This document shows, in pieces, positions 47,139 to 56,442 of a DNA stretch of 64,000 bases. The stretch is from Microbacteriaceae bacterium (GTDB lineage Bacteria > Actinomycetota > Actinomycetes > Actinomycetales > Microbacteriaceae). A model generated the notes under the pieces. That model was not told the origin of the DNA. It saw only the letters and a program-made list of their open reading frames with translations, and did not search any database. Made by a program: the position numbers and the translations under genes. Where the stretch lies: the NCBI GenBank assembly GCA_014377425.1, contig JACMPQ010000098.1, positions 27,093 to 91,092 on the forward strand, written 5' to 3'. How positions within the stretch are numbered: position 1 is the stretch's first letter; each line of letters opens with the position of its first letter.

Positions 47139-48410
47139 ATGGGACGCCAGGACGGCAGCAATCGCGACGTGAGCGATTCTTCCGTCGACGATTCCACCGC
47201 CACGATTCTGCACATCGACCTCGACGCGTTCTTCGCCTCGGTGGAACTGCTCGACCGCCCGGAGTTGGTGCATCGCCCGGTGATAGTTGCCGGAAACTCC
47301 GCCCGCTCGGTAGTGACCGCCGCCAACTACCCGGCCCGCAAGTTTGGCGTGCGAAGCGCCATCCCGCTCTCGCAGGCACTGCGGCTCTGCCCCCACGCGG
47401 TTGTGCTGGAGCCGCACCGCGAAAAGTACCTGCAGTACTCGCTTGAGGTGATGGCGATCTTTGACGACGTGACGCCCCTCGTTGAACGAATCGGCATTGA
47501 TGAGGCGTTTCTCGACGTCTCCGGAGCGCGCTCCCTACTGGGCTCGCCCGCCGAGATCGCCCGGATGATTCGGGCCCGGGTCTTTACCGAAACCCGGCTC
47601 ACCTGTTCCGTGGGGGCTGCCGCCTACAAGTTCGTGGCCAAGATGGCGTCGGGCCGTGCCAAACCCGACGGCGTGTTGGTCGTGCCGGCGGAAAACACGC
47701 TCGCGTTTCTGCACCCGCTGCCCGTCTCCCAACTGTGGGGCGTCGGCGCGACCACCGGAGAGGCGCTGGTGTCGCGCGGCGTTCGCACGATTGGGGACCT
47801 TGCGGCGCTGCCACTGGCTACGCTGCAGAAGATCGTGGGCGAGGCTTCCGGGGCCAAGCTCTCGGCGTTGGCGCACGGAATTGACCCGCGTGTGGTCACG
47901 GTTATTAACGACGAAAAAAGCGTGGGGCACGAGGTCACCTTCGAGGTGGACATCACCGACGCCGACGTGCTGCGCCGCGAACTGCTGCGCCAAGCGGATG
48001 CCGTGGCTGTGCGCCTGCGCCGTGGCGGCTTCGTGGGGCGCACGGTCGTGCTCAAGTTGAGGTATTCCAACTTCACGACCATCACCCGCTCGCGCACCCT
48101 GAGCGAGCCGACCGACCTCGGGCGGCGTATTTTCGAGGAGGTGCGCTCCATTTACGACACGCTGGGCGCGCACGACCGCGTGCGGCTGATCGGCGTGCGG
48201 GTGGAGCACCTGGAGCCGACCGGCGGGCAGCGACTGTCGCTCTGGGATGACGACGACCACTGGCGCGAGGCCGAACGCACGATCGACGGTGTGGCCGAAA
48301 AATTTGGGCGGGCTTTCCTCCGGCCGGCCTCGCTGCTCGGCCCGAGCACCAATCGGGTGCAGCGCGGCGAAGTGGGGGATGCCCGACGGCGGGCCCGGGG
48401 GGACGGTTAG
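47139..48410 (+). CDS. dinB: DNA polymerase IV (Y family)
   Basis: 423 residues. Error-prone translesion polymerase. Catalytic acids are visible in ILHIDLDAFFASVELLDRPE and in GIDEAFLDVSG; the steric-gate aromatic is in DAFFASV. Fingers (NYPARKFGVRSAIPLSQALR), HhH thumb (LWGVGATTGEALVSRGVRTI) and the little-finger domain follow. GGGGAGGAG lies directly upstream of ATG 47139; a much longer frame from 46836 only shadows the MpaB gene. The C-terminus ends in a basic tail; a beta-clamp motif QRLSLWD is present near residue 370. Confidence 0.96.
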   Translation: MGRQDGSNRDVSDSSVDDSTATILHIDLDAFFASVELLDRPELVHRPVIVAGNSARSVVTAANYPARKFGVRSAIPLSQALRLCPHAVVLEPHREKYLQYSLEVMAIFDDVTPLVERIGIDEAFLDVSGARSLLGSPAEIARMIRARVFTETRLTCSVGAAAYKFVAKMASGRAKPDGVLVVPAENTLAFLHPLPVSQLWGVGATTGEALVSRGVRTIGDLAALPLATLQKIVGEASGAKLSALAHGIDPRVVTVINDEKSVGHEVTFEVDITDADVLRRELLRQADAVAVRLRRGGFVGRTVVLKLRYSNFTTITRSRTLSEPTDLGRRIFEEVRSIYDTLGAHDRVRLIGVRVEHLEPTGGQRLSLWDDDDHWREAERTIDGVAEKFGRAFLRPASLLGPSTNRVQRGEVGDARRRARGDG

Positions 48411-48491
48411 GGCGTCTCCGGTCGCTGCGCCAAACGTCACGAAACGCAACACAACTGCGTGCCGCCCGGGTTGCCGCCTAGGCTCCCCACT

Positions 48492-48602
48492 ATGAACACG
48501 CGCACCCCGACCCAGCCCTCCGTGCTGAGCACCGCGCTGTTTTGCGCGCGCCCCCGGTGTTACTTCGAAGCCACCGGGCGAATGTCGCGCGCACACCGCT
48601 AA
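48492..48602 (+). CDS. candidate leader peptide upstream of metN
   Basis: A 36-codon ORF, MNTRTPTQPSVLSTALFC, then ARPRCYFEATGRMSRAHR, ending 254 bases before metN. Its basic, Cys- and Met-containing C-terminus and position before a sulfur amino-acid transporter are like the small leader peptides seen before actinobacterial sulfur genes. There is no strong Shine-Dalgarno and no obvious attenuator hairpin, so it may be chance. The rest of the 48411-48856 gap shows no riboswitch I can recognise. Confidence 0.3.
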   Translation: MNTRTPTQPSVLSTALFCARPRCYFEATGRMSRAHR

Positions 48603-48856
48603 CGCACCTCGGGTCGAACGCTTCGGTTTTAGGCAGGCGGTTGTGGCCCCACAGTTGCGGCCCTGATCTAACCAAGCGAGGCCTGATTCAGCGCTAATGG
48701 CAGACGCGCTAACTAGCTATAAAGCTATGGAGCTAATCGGCTGCCCTTGGGGTCGTGTGAGCTACGGCAGCAAAACATCCTCGTACCAATGTCAGCCCCC
48801 GGATCAGCTTGCATCCCGAATCCCGCCCTTCCCACCATCACCCCAAAGGATCCCCA

Positions 48857-49963
48857 TTGATCAGTATCGAAAAATTGAGCAAAGAGTACGGTATCGGCGC
48901 CAGTCGCACCGTCGTGCTCGACAACCTCGATTTTCAGGTCGCGACCGGCGAGATTTTCGCGGTGGTCGGACCGAGTGGCGCCGGCAAGAGCACGCTGGCC
49001 CAGTGCGTCAATTTGCTGGAGCGGCCGACATCCGGTTCGGTGATTGTGAACGGCGAAAACCTGTCGCAGCTCAGCGAAAAACAGTTGCGCATCGCCCGCC
49101 GCCGCATCGGCACCATTTTTCAGAGCGACGGGCTGTTCAGTCGCCGCACCGCCGCCGACAACGTGGCGCTGCCGCTCGACTACCTCGGCGTGACCGCGGC
49201 CGAGAAGAAGAAGCGCGTGGGGGAGTTGCTCGACCGCGTGGGGCTCGCCGAAAAAGCCGGGCACTATCCGCATCAGCTGTCCGGCGGCCAGCGTCAGCGA
49301 GTCGGCATTGCGCGGGCCTTAGCGTTGCGGCCCAGCATTTTGCTGTCGGATGAAGCCACCTCCGGTCTCGACCCCGAATCGACCACTGCGATCGTGGCCC
49401 TGCTCAAGGAGCTTCGTGACGACCTCGACCTCTCCATTTTGTTCATTACCCACGAAATGGACACCGTTCTGCAGGTGGCCGATTCGGTGGCGAAACTCGA
49501 CCACGGGCACATCGTCGAATCCGGCTCGCTCGTGACCCTGTTGCGCGACGCCAACTCCGCGCTCGGTCAGGCACTTCGGCCCCGGCGAGGTGTCGAAGGT
49601 GCGGCGGCTGCAGACAGTGTGTGGTTCGTGGGCTATGACGCCCCCGATGTGCGGCCGGATTGGGTCACCGCGCTCGCCGCGGAACTGTCCGTGCCGATCT
49701 CGGTGCTCGGCGCCTCGATCGAGAGCGTTAACGGCGCCACCGTCGGACACGCCACGATCGGCATTGCCGGGGTTGACCCGCAACGGGTGAGCGCGGCGCT
49801 CGGCCGCCTCGGGCTGAGCGCGCGGCTGGATCACATGGCACCGGCATCGGCCACCGCAACTGTCACCGCAACCGCAACCGCAACCGCAGCCGCAGCCGCA
49901 GCCGCAGCCGCAACCGCAACTGTCACCGCAACTGTCACCACAACCCTGGAGCACGTCGCATGA
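48857..49963 (+). CDS. metN: methionine ABC transporter ATP-binding protein
   Basis: 368 residues. Drives D/L-methionine import with MetI and MetQ. Walker A is GPSGAGKST, the ABC signature LSGGQRQRVGIARALA, Walker B ILLSDEATSGLDP and the switch His is in FITHEMD. A C-terminal NIL-type regulatory domain (about residues 250-330) is followed by an odd 40-residue tail of alternating Ala and Thr encoded by ACCGCA hexamers (49849-49945). TTG start at 48857 with AAAGGA at ideal spacing. Its stop overlaps the metI start (ATGA). Confidence 0.95.
   Translation: MISIEKLSKEYGIGASRTVVLDNLDFQVATGEIFAVVGPSGAGKSTLAQCVNLLERPTSGSVIVNGENLSQLSEKQLRIARRRIGTIFQSDGLFSRRTAADNVALPLDYLGVTAAEKKKRVGELLDRVGLAEKAGHYPHQLSGGQRQRVGIARALALRPSILLSDEATSGLDPESTTAIVALLKELRDDLDLSILFITHEMDTVLQVADSVAKLDHGHIVESGSLVTLLRDANSALGQALRPRRGVEGAAAADSVWFVGYDAPDVRPDWVTALAAELSVPISVLGASIESVNGATVGHATIGIAGVDPQRVSAALGRLGLSARLDHMAPASATATVTATATATAAAAAAAAATATVTATVTTTLEHVA
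49849..49945 (+). repeat. ACCGCA hexamer microsatellite in metN
   Basis: About fifteen degenerate copies of ACCGCA/GCCGCA/ACTGTC, coding for the Ala/Thr tail of MetN. They are in frame (6-bp unit), so changes in copy number alter tail length without frameshift. Confidence 0.85.
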
Positions 49964-50637
49964 TCCGCCTCAACCTCACCGTGCCGCTCGGCGATATCCC
50001 GGCGCTGCTCCTTCCCGCACTCGGCGACACGCTCATCATGGTCGGCGTCGTCATGGCCATCGTGGTCTTGGCCGGGGTGCCGCTCGGCTGCCTCGTGCAC
50101 AACCTCGCGCCCGGCGGCCTGTTCGAGCACCGCGTGCCGTATTCGGTGCTCAGCTGGGCGGTCAGTATCGGTCGTTCACTGCCGTTTTTGATTCTGATGG
50201 CCTCGATCGTGCCGTTCACCCGGCTGCTCACCGGTACCAACATCGGTATTGCCGCAGCGGTTGTCCCGATGGCGATCGCGGGCATCGCGTTCTTCACCCG
50301 CATCGTGGAGAACTCGCTGCGCGGCGTGCCGCCGACGCTCGTGCGGGTGGCCCGGGCATCCGGGGCGTCGCGGCTGCAAATCATCCGCACGGCCCAACTG
50401 GGTGAAGCCGTGCCGTCGATAATCGGCGGACTCACGATCAACACCATCGCGATGATCGAATACTCGGCCATCGCGGGAACCATCGGCGCCGGCGGCATCG
50501 GCTACGTGGCCGTCACCTACGGTTACCAGCGCTTCGACCACGGGGTGATGATCGCCACCATTCTCGTGCTGGTCGCGCTCGTTGCCTCGGTGCAGCTGAT
50601 CGGCGACCGCCTCGTTCGCCTCACCACCCACGCCTAA
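49960..50637 (+). CDS. metI: methionine ABC transporter permease
   Basis: 225 residues with five to six membrane helices. The EAA loop that docks on MetN is ENSLRGVPPTLVRVARASGA. The N-terminal DTLIMVGVVMAIVVLAGVPLG and the middle VGRSLPFLILMASIVPFTRLL-like segment (written SIGRSLPFLILMA here) match D-methionine permeases. The ATG overlaps the metN stop by 4 bases; metQ begins 53 bases after its stop. Confidence 0.95.
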   Translation: MIRLNLTVPLGDIPALLLPALGDTLIMVGVVMAIVVLAGVPLGCLVHNLAPGGLFEHRVPYSVLSWAVSIGRSLPFLILMASIVPFTRLLTGTNIGIAAAVVPMAIAGIAFFTRIVENSLRGVPPTLVRVARASGASRLQIIRTAQLGEAVPSIIGGLTINTIAMIEYSAIAGTIGAGGIGYVAVTYGYQRFDHGVMIATILVLVALVASVQLIGDRLVRLTTHA

Positions 50638-50690
50638 GCCACCCTTCTCAACACCCCCCGCCCCGCACACGCTAGTTAAGGACGCCTTTC

Positions 50691-51611
50691 ATGACCACCA
50701 CCGAAACCGCGGCAATCACCCCGCCCGACAACACCGACCACGGTTTTGAGCTCAAGACCCGCAAGCGCTGGCCCTGGATCGCCGGTGGCATCATCGCGGT
50801 CGTGGGAATCGCTGCGGCGATCACCGTTCCGCTGCTCAGCCCGGCGAAATCCGCCAACGACGTGGCCGGTGCCACGCTCACCGTCGCGACCGCCGAAGGT
50901 AACTCCGCCGAGCAGGCGCTGGTGAATTTCATCGCCAAGGAGGTCGCCCCGAAATACGGCATCACGGTGGCCTTCAAGGGTCTCTCCGACAGCAACACCA
51001 TCAACCGCGCGGTCAGTGAGGGCGAGGTCGCCGGAACCGTTTACCAGCACAAGCTCTGGTTGAGTCAGGTACTGCAGGCCAACCCTGACTTCAAAGAGAC
51101 CGCCGCAGTTCCCGTGTTCCGCTGGGGCTTCGGCATCTGGTCGGACAAGTACCGCTCGGTCGCAGACCTACCCGACGGCGCCACCATATCGCTCTACTCC
51201 GACCCCGCCAACGAGGCCCAGGGTCTCACCATTCTGGAGCGCGCGGGGCTGATCACCCTCAAATCCGGCATCAACAAGTCCAAGGCCACCCAGGCCGACA
51301 TCGCTACCAACCCGAAGAACATCACGCTGAAGCTGCTCGACTTCGGAGCCCAGTCGCGGGCGCTGCCCGACCTCGACGCCGCCGTTGGCTACACCGAGTA
51401 CTACCTCGCTGCGAACATCCCGCTGTCGAAGAAAATCTTCGCCCCGGCCGCCCCGGATGACTTCGCCGGCCAGCTCACCGTCGGCACTAAGTACCTCGAC
51501 TCCGACAACATCAAGAAGCTGATCCAAGCGTTTCAGGACCCGGCCGTGCAGGAGTTTTTGGCGACCGACCCGACCGTGAAAGGCATTTTGCTGCCGCTCG
51601 CCGCGAATTAG
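50691..51611 (+). CDS. metQ: methionine ABC transporter substrate-binding protein
   Basis: 306 residues, NlpA/MetQ family binding protein that presents methionine to MetNI. Core text: TVATAEGNSAEQALVNFIAK, LSDSNTINRAVSEGEVAGTV and RALPDLDAAVGYTEYYLAAN. The N-terminus has a cytoplasmic stretch and a hydrophobic helix (WIAGGIIAVVGIAAAITVPL) but no lipobox cysteine, so the protein appears to be held by an uncleaved signal anchor or released, not lipid-anchored as usual. Third gene of the metNIQ operon. Confidence 0.94.
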   Translation: MTTTETAAITPPDNTDHGFELKTRKRWPWIAGGIIAVVGIAAAITVPLLSPAKSANDVAGATLTVATAEGNSAEQALVNFIAKEVAPKYGITVAFKGLSDSNTINRAVSEGEVAGTVYQHKLWLSQVLQANPDFKETAAVPVFRWGFGIWSDKYRSVADLPDGATISLYSDPANEAQGLTILERAGLITLKSGINKSKATQADIATNPKNITLKLLDFGAQSRALPDLDAAVGYTEYYLAANIPLSKKIFAPAAPDDFAGQLTVGTKYLDSDNIKKLIQAFQDPAVQEFLATDPTVKGILLPLAAN

Positions 51612-51641
51612 CGGTCGTGCAGTAAAACTTCCCCGCCCTTG

Positions 51642-51680
51642 CCGAGTTTTCCCGGTATCTATATACTGGGAAAAACTCGG
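51642..51680. promoter_or_regulatory. imperfect palindrome before the PadR gene, candidate auto-operator
   Basis: CCGAGTTTTCCCGGTATCT and ATATACTGGGAAAAACTCGG are inverted copies with a one-base offset in the T run, centred about 56 bases upstream of the regulator's start. The AT-rich centre TATCTATATAC may include the -10 element, so binding would block the gene's own promoter. Confidence 0.7.
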
Positions 51681-51715
51681 CGGGACGGTAGGAAAAATCA
51701 TGAAACGTCAGCACC

Positions 51716-52330
51716 ATGTCGGTTAGGCAAAGCCTGCTCGCTATCCTCGACCAGGGTTCGTGCCACGGCTACCAGCTGAAAAGCGAATTCGAGCGTCGGA
51801 CCGGCTCAACCTGGCCGCTAAACGCCGGACAGGTCTACAACACCCTCGACCGTCTAGAGCGCGACGGTCTGGTCGAGACCGACCCGAGCAGCGCCGAAAA
51901 CCAGGTGCGGTATCTGATTACGGATGCCGGTCGCGCCGAGGTATCCGGCTGGCTCGGCTCCCCGGTGGAGCGCGCCTCTGCAGCGCGGGATGCGCTGGCG
52001 ATCAAACTGGCCATCGCAGTAACCCTCCCCGGGGTCGATATTTCCCAGGTGATTCAGGTGCAGCGCTCGGCGACCCTCAGCACCCTGCAGGATTTGACCC
52101 GCACCAAGATCGCAAGTGATGATCCGGATACCGCCGAGGAACTCGCCGGCCTGCTCGTGATCGACTCGCTGATCTTCGCCGCGGAGGCCGAGATTCGGTG
52201 GCTCGATCACTCCGAGATCCGCCTGGCGCGGGCATCCGCACTGGGCATGGCGGCTCCCGCAGCGCTCAACCAGGATCCGCCGAAGCGCGGGCGACCGGCT
52301 AAGAACGTGGCCGGTGAGGTGACCAGCTGA
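51716..52330 (+). CDS. PadR family transcriptional regulator
   Basis: 204 residues. N-terminal winged helix typical of PadR: SVRQSLLAILDQGSCHGYQL, WPLNAGQVYNTLDRLERDGL and VRYLITDAGRAEVSGWL. The C-terminal helical domain (long, PadR subfamily 1 type) mediates dimerisation. A palindrome lies just upstream, suggesting autoregulation. No divergent efflux pump is present, so the target genes cannot be named; metQ ends 104 bases upstream on the same strand. It converges with treZ. Confidence 0.92.
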   Translation: MSVRQSLLAILDQGSCHGYQLKSEFERRTGSTWPLNAGQVYNTLDRLERDGLVETDPSSAENQVRYLITDAGRAEVSGWLGSPVERASAARDALAIKLAIAVTLPGVDISQVIQVQRSATLSTLQDLTRTKIASDDPDTAEELAGLLVIDSLIFAAEAEIRWLDHSEIRLARASALGMAAPAALNQDPPKRGRPAKNVAGEVTS

Positions 52331-52339
52331 CCGCCGATG

Positions 52340-54127
52340 CTACTCCCGGATGATCGCGGCACTGTGACCGGGCAGCGTGAGCCCCTCCGGTGAAAGGGCG
52401 ATCGCGGCATCCGTCACCAGCAGGGTTTCGCCCACGTGGGGGAGCGTCACCGAGGTCTCGGCGAAGTTGATCACGATGGACAGCACGCCTCGACGCAGCA
52501 CAAACCAGCGTGCGGCGTCGTCGTAGTCGCAGTTCGTCGTGGCGAAGGCGGGGTCGGTTAATTCGGGCTCGGACCGTCGCAAAACCGCCAACTCCCGGTA
52601 GAGCGCCAGCAGCCGGGCATGCGAGCCCTCGGTGGCCTCGGCCCAATTGAGCTTCGACCTCTCGAAAGTGGCCGGGTCCTGCGGGTCGGGCACCACGGCC
52701 GGATCCCAGCCCATCTTGGCGAACTCGCGGATGCGGCCCTCGGCGGTAGCTTTACCGAGCTCCGGTTCCGGATGCGCGGTGAAAAACTGCCACGGGGTGC
52801 TCGCCCCCCACTCCTCACCCATGAACAGCATCGGGGTGAACGGACTCGTCAGCGTGAGCACCGCGGCGATCGCGAGCTGGCCAAAATCGAGGGTGGCGCT
52901 CAGTCGATCACCGATCGCCCGGTTGCCGATCTGGTCGTGATTCTGGTTCGCGACCACGAGCCGCCAGCCGGGCATGTTTTCGGTATCAATCGGCCGGCCG
53001 TGGTTGGAGCCGCGAAACGATGAGTAGGTGCCGTCGTGAAAGAAGCCCCGGGTCAGCACTTTTGCCAATGAATCGAGGTGTTTAAAGTCGGCGTAGTAAC
53101 CGGTTGTTTCCCCGGTGAGTGCCACGTGTACGGCGTGGTGGAAGTCGTCGCTCCACTGCGCCTGGAGGCCGTAGCCGCCGCTGCCGTGCTCGTAGCCGCC
53201 GCCGTTTCTTCCGCCGCCGCTGCTGCCTCCGTCGCCGCGGCCCGCGCCGCCGCCCTCGCACGGGGTGATCAGCTGCGGGTCGTTGAGGTCGGATTCGGCG
53301 ATGAGCGTCAACGGACGCCCGAGGTGGGCACTGAGGGCACCCGTTTCCCGGGACATCTCTTTCAAAATGTGGGTCGGTGAGGTGTCAACGAGGGCGTGCA
53401 CGGCATCGAGCCGAAGCGCGTCCACGTGATAGTCGTCGAGCCAGAGGGCGGCGTTCTCCAAAATGTAGGCGCGCACCTCGGGGGAGTCGAGGTTCACCGA
53501 GGAGCCCCAGGTGTTCGCACCCTCGCCGTGCAGGTACGGGCCGAACAGCGGAAGGTAGTTGCCGCTCGGGCCGAGGTGGTTGTAGACCACGTCTTGCACC
53601 ACCGCGAGCCCGCGGGAATGGCAGGCGTCGACAAAGCGCTGGTAGGCGGTCGGGCCACCGTAGTTTTCGGTGACGGTGTACCAGAGCACCCCGTCGTAGC
53701 CCCAGTTGTGGGTGCCGTTGACCCCGTTCACCGGCAGTAATTCGACAAAATTTACGCCGAGGGCCACGAGATGGTCGAGCTTGTCGATGGCCGAGTCCAG
53801 CGTTCCTTCGGGGGTGAAGGTGCCGAGGTGCAGCTCGTAGATCACGGCACCAGCGAGTTGGCGGCCGGTCCAGGCGGCATCCGTCCACGCGAATGCGCCC
53901 GGGTCGAACACCTCCGAAAGTTCGTGCACGCCGTCGGGCTGGCGCAGCGACCGCGGGTCGGGAATCGGCGTCGTTGACTCGTCGAGCAGGTAGCCGTAGC
54001 GGGCGCCCGGCACGGCGGCAAGGGTGCTGCCCCACCAGCCGTCGCCGCTGGCATCGAGCGGATGCCGCGTGCCGTCGAGCAGCAGCGTTACCGTTTCAGC
54101 CAGCGGCGCCCACACCTCGAAGCTCAT
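52340..54127 (-). CDS. treZ: malto-oligosyltrehalose trehalohydrolase
   Basis: 595 residues, GH13. Releases trehalose from maltooligosyl-trehalose made by TreY. An N-terminal E-set domain ([20 protein letters not shown]) precedes the barrel; the nucleophile Asp is in [11 protein letters not shown], the acid/base Glu in [10 protein letters not shown], and the third acid in [16 protein letters not shown] Gly-rich insert, [12 protein letters not shown] and following (about 53150-53260), interrupts the barrel and is uncommon. ATG 54127 overlaps the treY stop by 4 bases; the longer frame to 54571 only shadows treY. Confidence 0.95.
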   Translation of the reverse strand: MSFEVWAPLAETVTLLLDGTRHPLDASGDGWWGSTLAAVPGARYGYLLDESTTPIPDPRSLRQPDGVHELSEVFDPGAFAWTDAAWTGRQLAGAVIYELHLGTFTPEGTLDSAIDKLDHLVALGVNFVELLPVNGVNGTHNWGYDGVLWYTVTENYGGPTAYQRFVDACHSRGLAVVQDVVYNHLGPSGNYLPLFGPYLHGEGANTWGSSVNLDSPEVRAYILENAALWLDDYHVDALRLDAVHALVDTSPTHILKEMSRETGALSAHLGRPLTLIAESDLNDPQLITPCEGGGAGRGDGGSSGGGRNGGGYEHGSGGYGLQAQWSDDFHHAVHVALTGETTGYYADFKHLDSLAKVLTRGFFHDGTYSSFRGSNHGRPIDTENMPGWRLVVANQNHDQIGNRAIGDRLSATLDFGQLAIAAVLTLTSPFTPMLFMGEEWGASTPWQFFTAHPEPELGKATAEGRIREFAKMGWDPAVVPDPQDPATFERSKLNWAEATEGSHARLLALYRELAVLRRSEPELTDPAFATTNCDYDDAARWFVLRRGVLSIVINFAETSVTLPHVGETLLVTDAAIALSPEGLTLPGHSAAIIRE

Positions 54128-56439
54128 GACTTGTCGTCCTGAAGCGGTGCCAACAGCGCTACCGGATAACGCGACAGTAGGTCTGCCAACGCCATGACCC
54201 CGCCCGCGAACTGCCGGCCGGTCAGCACGTCGACCACCGGGCGACCGGCGAGCTGAATAGTGGTGTCCCGCCAGCCGCCGCTGTTCCAGAGCGCGATCGG
54301 CAGCCGGGTGGCCACGGTTACCGCGCCGCCGCGGTCGAAGACGATCGCGTTCTCGGCGGCCTCCCCAAACACCGGAAGCGGCGCGTAGCGGGTAAACAGT
54401 TCTGGTCGATCGCGGCGTAGCCGCAGTGCGCGGGAGGTGACGAGCAGCTTCACCGCCCCGGTTTCGTCGATCTCGGGCAGCGCTCCACCGTCGATCGCCG
54501 CCAGATACAGCTGCCGCAGGTCGAAGTCGACCGCGCGCCGGTTGTCCGGATCCACCAGCGAGGTCTCCCACAGTTCGCTGCCCTGATAGACATCCGGAAC
54601 TCCGGGAGCGGTCAGTTGCACGAGCTTCGCGGCCAGCGAATTGCTCCAGCCGGCGGCCCGAATGTTGCCGAGCAGCGTGTCGAGAAGCCCCCGCACGCGC
54701 GGGTCATCGAAGGCGCTGTCGACGAGGTGATGCATCCGCTGTTCGAAATCTTCGGATGGCGCGCTCCAGGTGGTCGACGTGCCCGCCTCCCGCGCCGCCT
54801 TCTCGGCGTACGCGTGCAACCGTTCCCGTGACGCGGGCCACGCGCCGACGATCGCCTCCCAGAGCAATTGCTCGAGCGGACCATCGTCGAGCGGCGCCAA
54901 CTCCCGCAGTTCCAGCAGGGTGCGCCGCCAGTCCTGCGGCAGCTCGGCAAGCACGCTGATGCGGGCGCGCACGTCTTCGCCGCGCTTGGTGTCGTGCGTG
55001 CTGAGGGTGGTCATCGACGCCGGAAAGCTGGCCTGCCGATTCTGCTGCCGACGGTGAAAGTCGTCGATGGCGATCGAAAATTCGGCCGGATCCGCCCCCA
55101 CCTCGGTGAGCGAGCCGAGCCGGGTGTAGCGGTAGAACGCGGTGTCTTCCACGCCCTTCGCCATCACCATGCCCGAGGTTTGCTGAAACCGGATGGCCGC
55201 CGGATGCTCCGGCCGCGACAGCACCTCCACCAGCGCGGTCACCTCGACGGCCAGCTCCGGCCGGTACTCCACGGCTAGGCGGGCGGCGGCGTGCAGGTGC
55301 TCGATGCCGAGCGGAAGGTAGGAGCGATAAACCGGAAAGCAGGCTAAAAGTTCAGCGAGGGCGTCGGAGATGGGGGACATTGCGCCGAGTTCGGCAACGG
55401 GTGCACCCAAATCTCGCTCCAACCGCAGCACCTCCGAACGCAAAATCCCGTCGACAATTCCGCGCTTCGTGCGGTGAATCAGCTCCGGCCACGACACCGG
55501 CTCGTCGTTCAACCGCGAATCGAGCGCGTCTAAAACGCTCTGCCCGGCTGGGTCCACAAACAACCGGTCAATTTCGGCTAAAGCGTCGTAGCCGGTGGTG
55601 CCGGCGGCAGCCCAGGCGATGGGTAACTGTTCGTCGCCCTCCAGAATTTTCTCGACCAGAACGTAGGCGCCGCCTGTCGCGGCGGCAAGGGAGTCGAGGT
55701 AGCCGCCGGGGTCGGCGAGCCCGTCGGGGTGATCCACCCGGAGCCCATCGGCAAGTCCCGCGGTAATCCACCGGGTGATTTCGGCGTGCGATTCGTCGAA
55801 CACCCACGGTGTTTCCACCCGAATACCGGCGAGCGTGTTCACGGCAAAGAATCGCCGGTAGTTGAGTTCGGCATCCGCTCGTCGCCAGTTGATCAGCTCG
55901 TAGTGTTGCCGCGCGTGCACCGTCTCGGGAGAGGCGCCGTCGTCGGCCGTGCCGGGCGCGATCGGGAACCGTTGGTCGTAGTAACGCAGCTCGCCGTTTT
56001 CGATGCGCAACTCCGGCGTCTCTTCGTCGCCGAGCACGGGCACTCGCACCTTGCCGCCGCCGAAGGCCCAGTCCACGTCAAACGCCCCGGCGTAGCGAGA
56101 CTCCTGCCCGAAGGTCAACAGATTCCACCACCACAGGCTGTGCTTCGCGGATGCCACGCCCACGTGGTTCGGAACGATATCGATCAGCACCCCGAGCCCG
56201 TGCCCCCGAGCCGCCGCCACGGCGGCGTCGAGCCCTGCAGCTCCGCCGCGCGCCGGGTCGACGTGGGAGTGGTCGACCACGTCGTAGCCGTGATCCGACC
56301 CGGGCTCGGCACTCAGCAGCGGTGAAAAGTACACCCAGTCGGCACCCAAATCGTGCACGTAGGCCGCGATCGTCGCGGCATTGTTGAGGTCGAAGGCGTG
56401 ACGAATCTGAAGACGGTAAGTGGAAACCGGCAGGCGCAC
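54124..56439 (-). CDS. treY: malto-oligosyltrehalose synthase
   Basis: 771 residues, GH13. Intramolecular transglycosylation converts the reducing end of maltodextrin to a trehalose unit. [20 protein letters not shown] begins the chain; [20 protein letters not shown], then [16 protein letters not shown] with the nucleophile Asp, [14 protein letters not shown] with the acid Glu, and [20 protein letters not shown] complete the active site. GTG start three bases after the glgX stop; TreZ follows with ATGA overlap, giving a glgX-treY-treZ operon. Confidence 0.96.
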   Translation of the reverse strand: MRLPVSTYRLQIRHAFDLNNAATIAAYVHDLGADWVYFSPLLSAEPGSDHGYDVVDHSHVDPARGGAAGLDAAVAAARGHGLGVLIDIVPNHVGVASAKHSLWWWNLLTFGQESRYAGAFDVDWAFGGGKVRVPVLGDEETPELRIENGELRYYDQRFPIAPGTADDGASPETVHARQHYELINWRRADAELNYRRFFAVNTLAGIRVETPWVFDESHAEITRWITAGLADGLRVDHPDGLADPGGYLDSLAAATGGAYVLVEKILEGDEQLPIAWAAAGTTGYDALAEIDRLFVDPAGQSVLDALDSRLNDEPVSWPELIHRTKRGIVDGILRSEVLRLERDLGAPVAELGAMSPISDALAELLACFPVYRSYLPLGIEHLHAAARLAVEYRPELAVEVTALVEVLSRPEHPAAIRFQQTSGMVMAKGVEDTAFYRYTRLGSLTEVGADPAEFSIAIDDFHRRQQNRQASFPASMTTLSTHDTKRGEDVRARISVLAELPQDWRRTLLELRELAPLDDGPLEQLLWEAIVGAWPASRERLHAYAEKAAREAGTSTTWSAPSEDFEQRMHHLVDSAFDDPRVRGLLDTLLGNIRAAGWSNSLAAKLVQLTAPGVPDVYQGSELWETSLVDPDNRRAVDFDLRQLYLAAIDGGALPEIDETGAVKLLVTSRALRLRRDRPELFTRYAPLPVFGEAAENAIVFDRGGAVTVATRLPIALWNSGGWRDTTIQLAGRPVVDVLTGRQFAGGVMALADLLSRYPVALLAPLQDDKS

Positions 56440-56442
56440 GGG

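Noticed and set aside
47535..48596. 353-codon minus-strand ORF opposite dinB
   Set aside because: dinB has all polymerase motifs on the plus strand; the antisense text is Arg/Gly/His/Pro-rich shadow.
48411..48856. SAM riboswitch before metN
   Set aside because: No match to the conserved cores of SAM-I or SAM-IV that I know could be found by eye.
54127..54571. N-terminal extension of the treZ frame
   Set aside because: It lies inside treY in another frame; TreZ homology starts at MSFEVWAP with an ATGA overlap.
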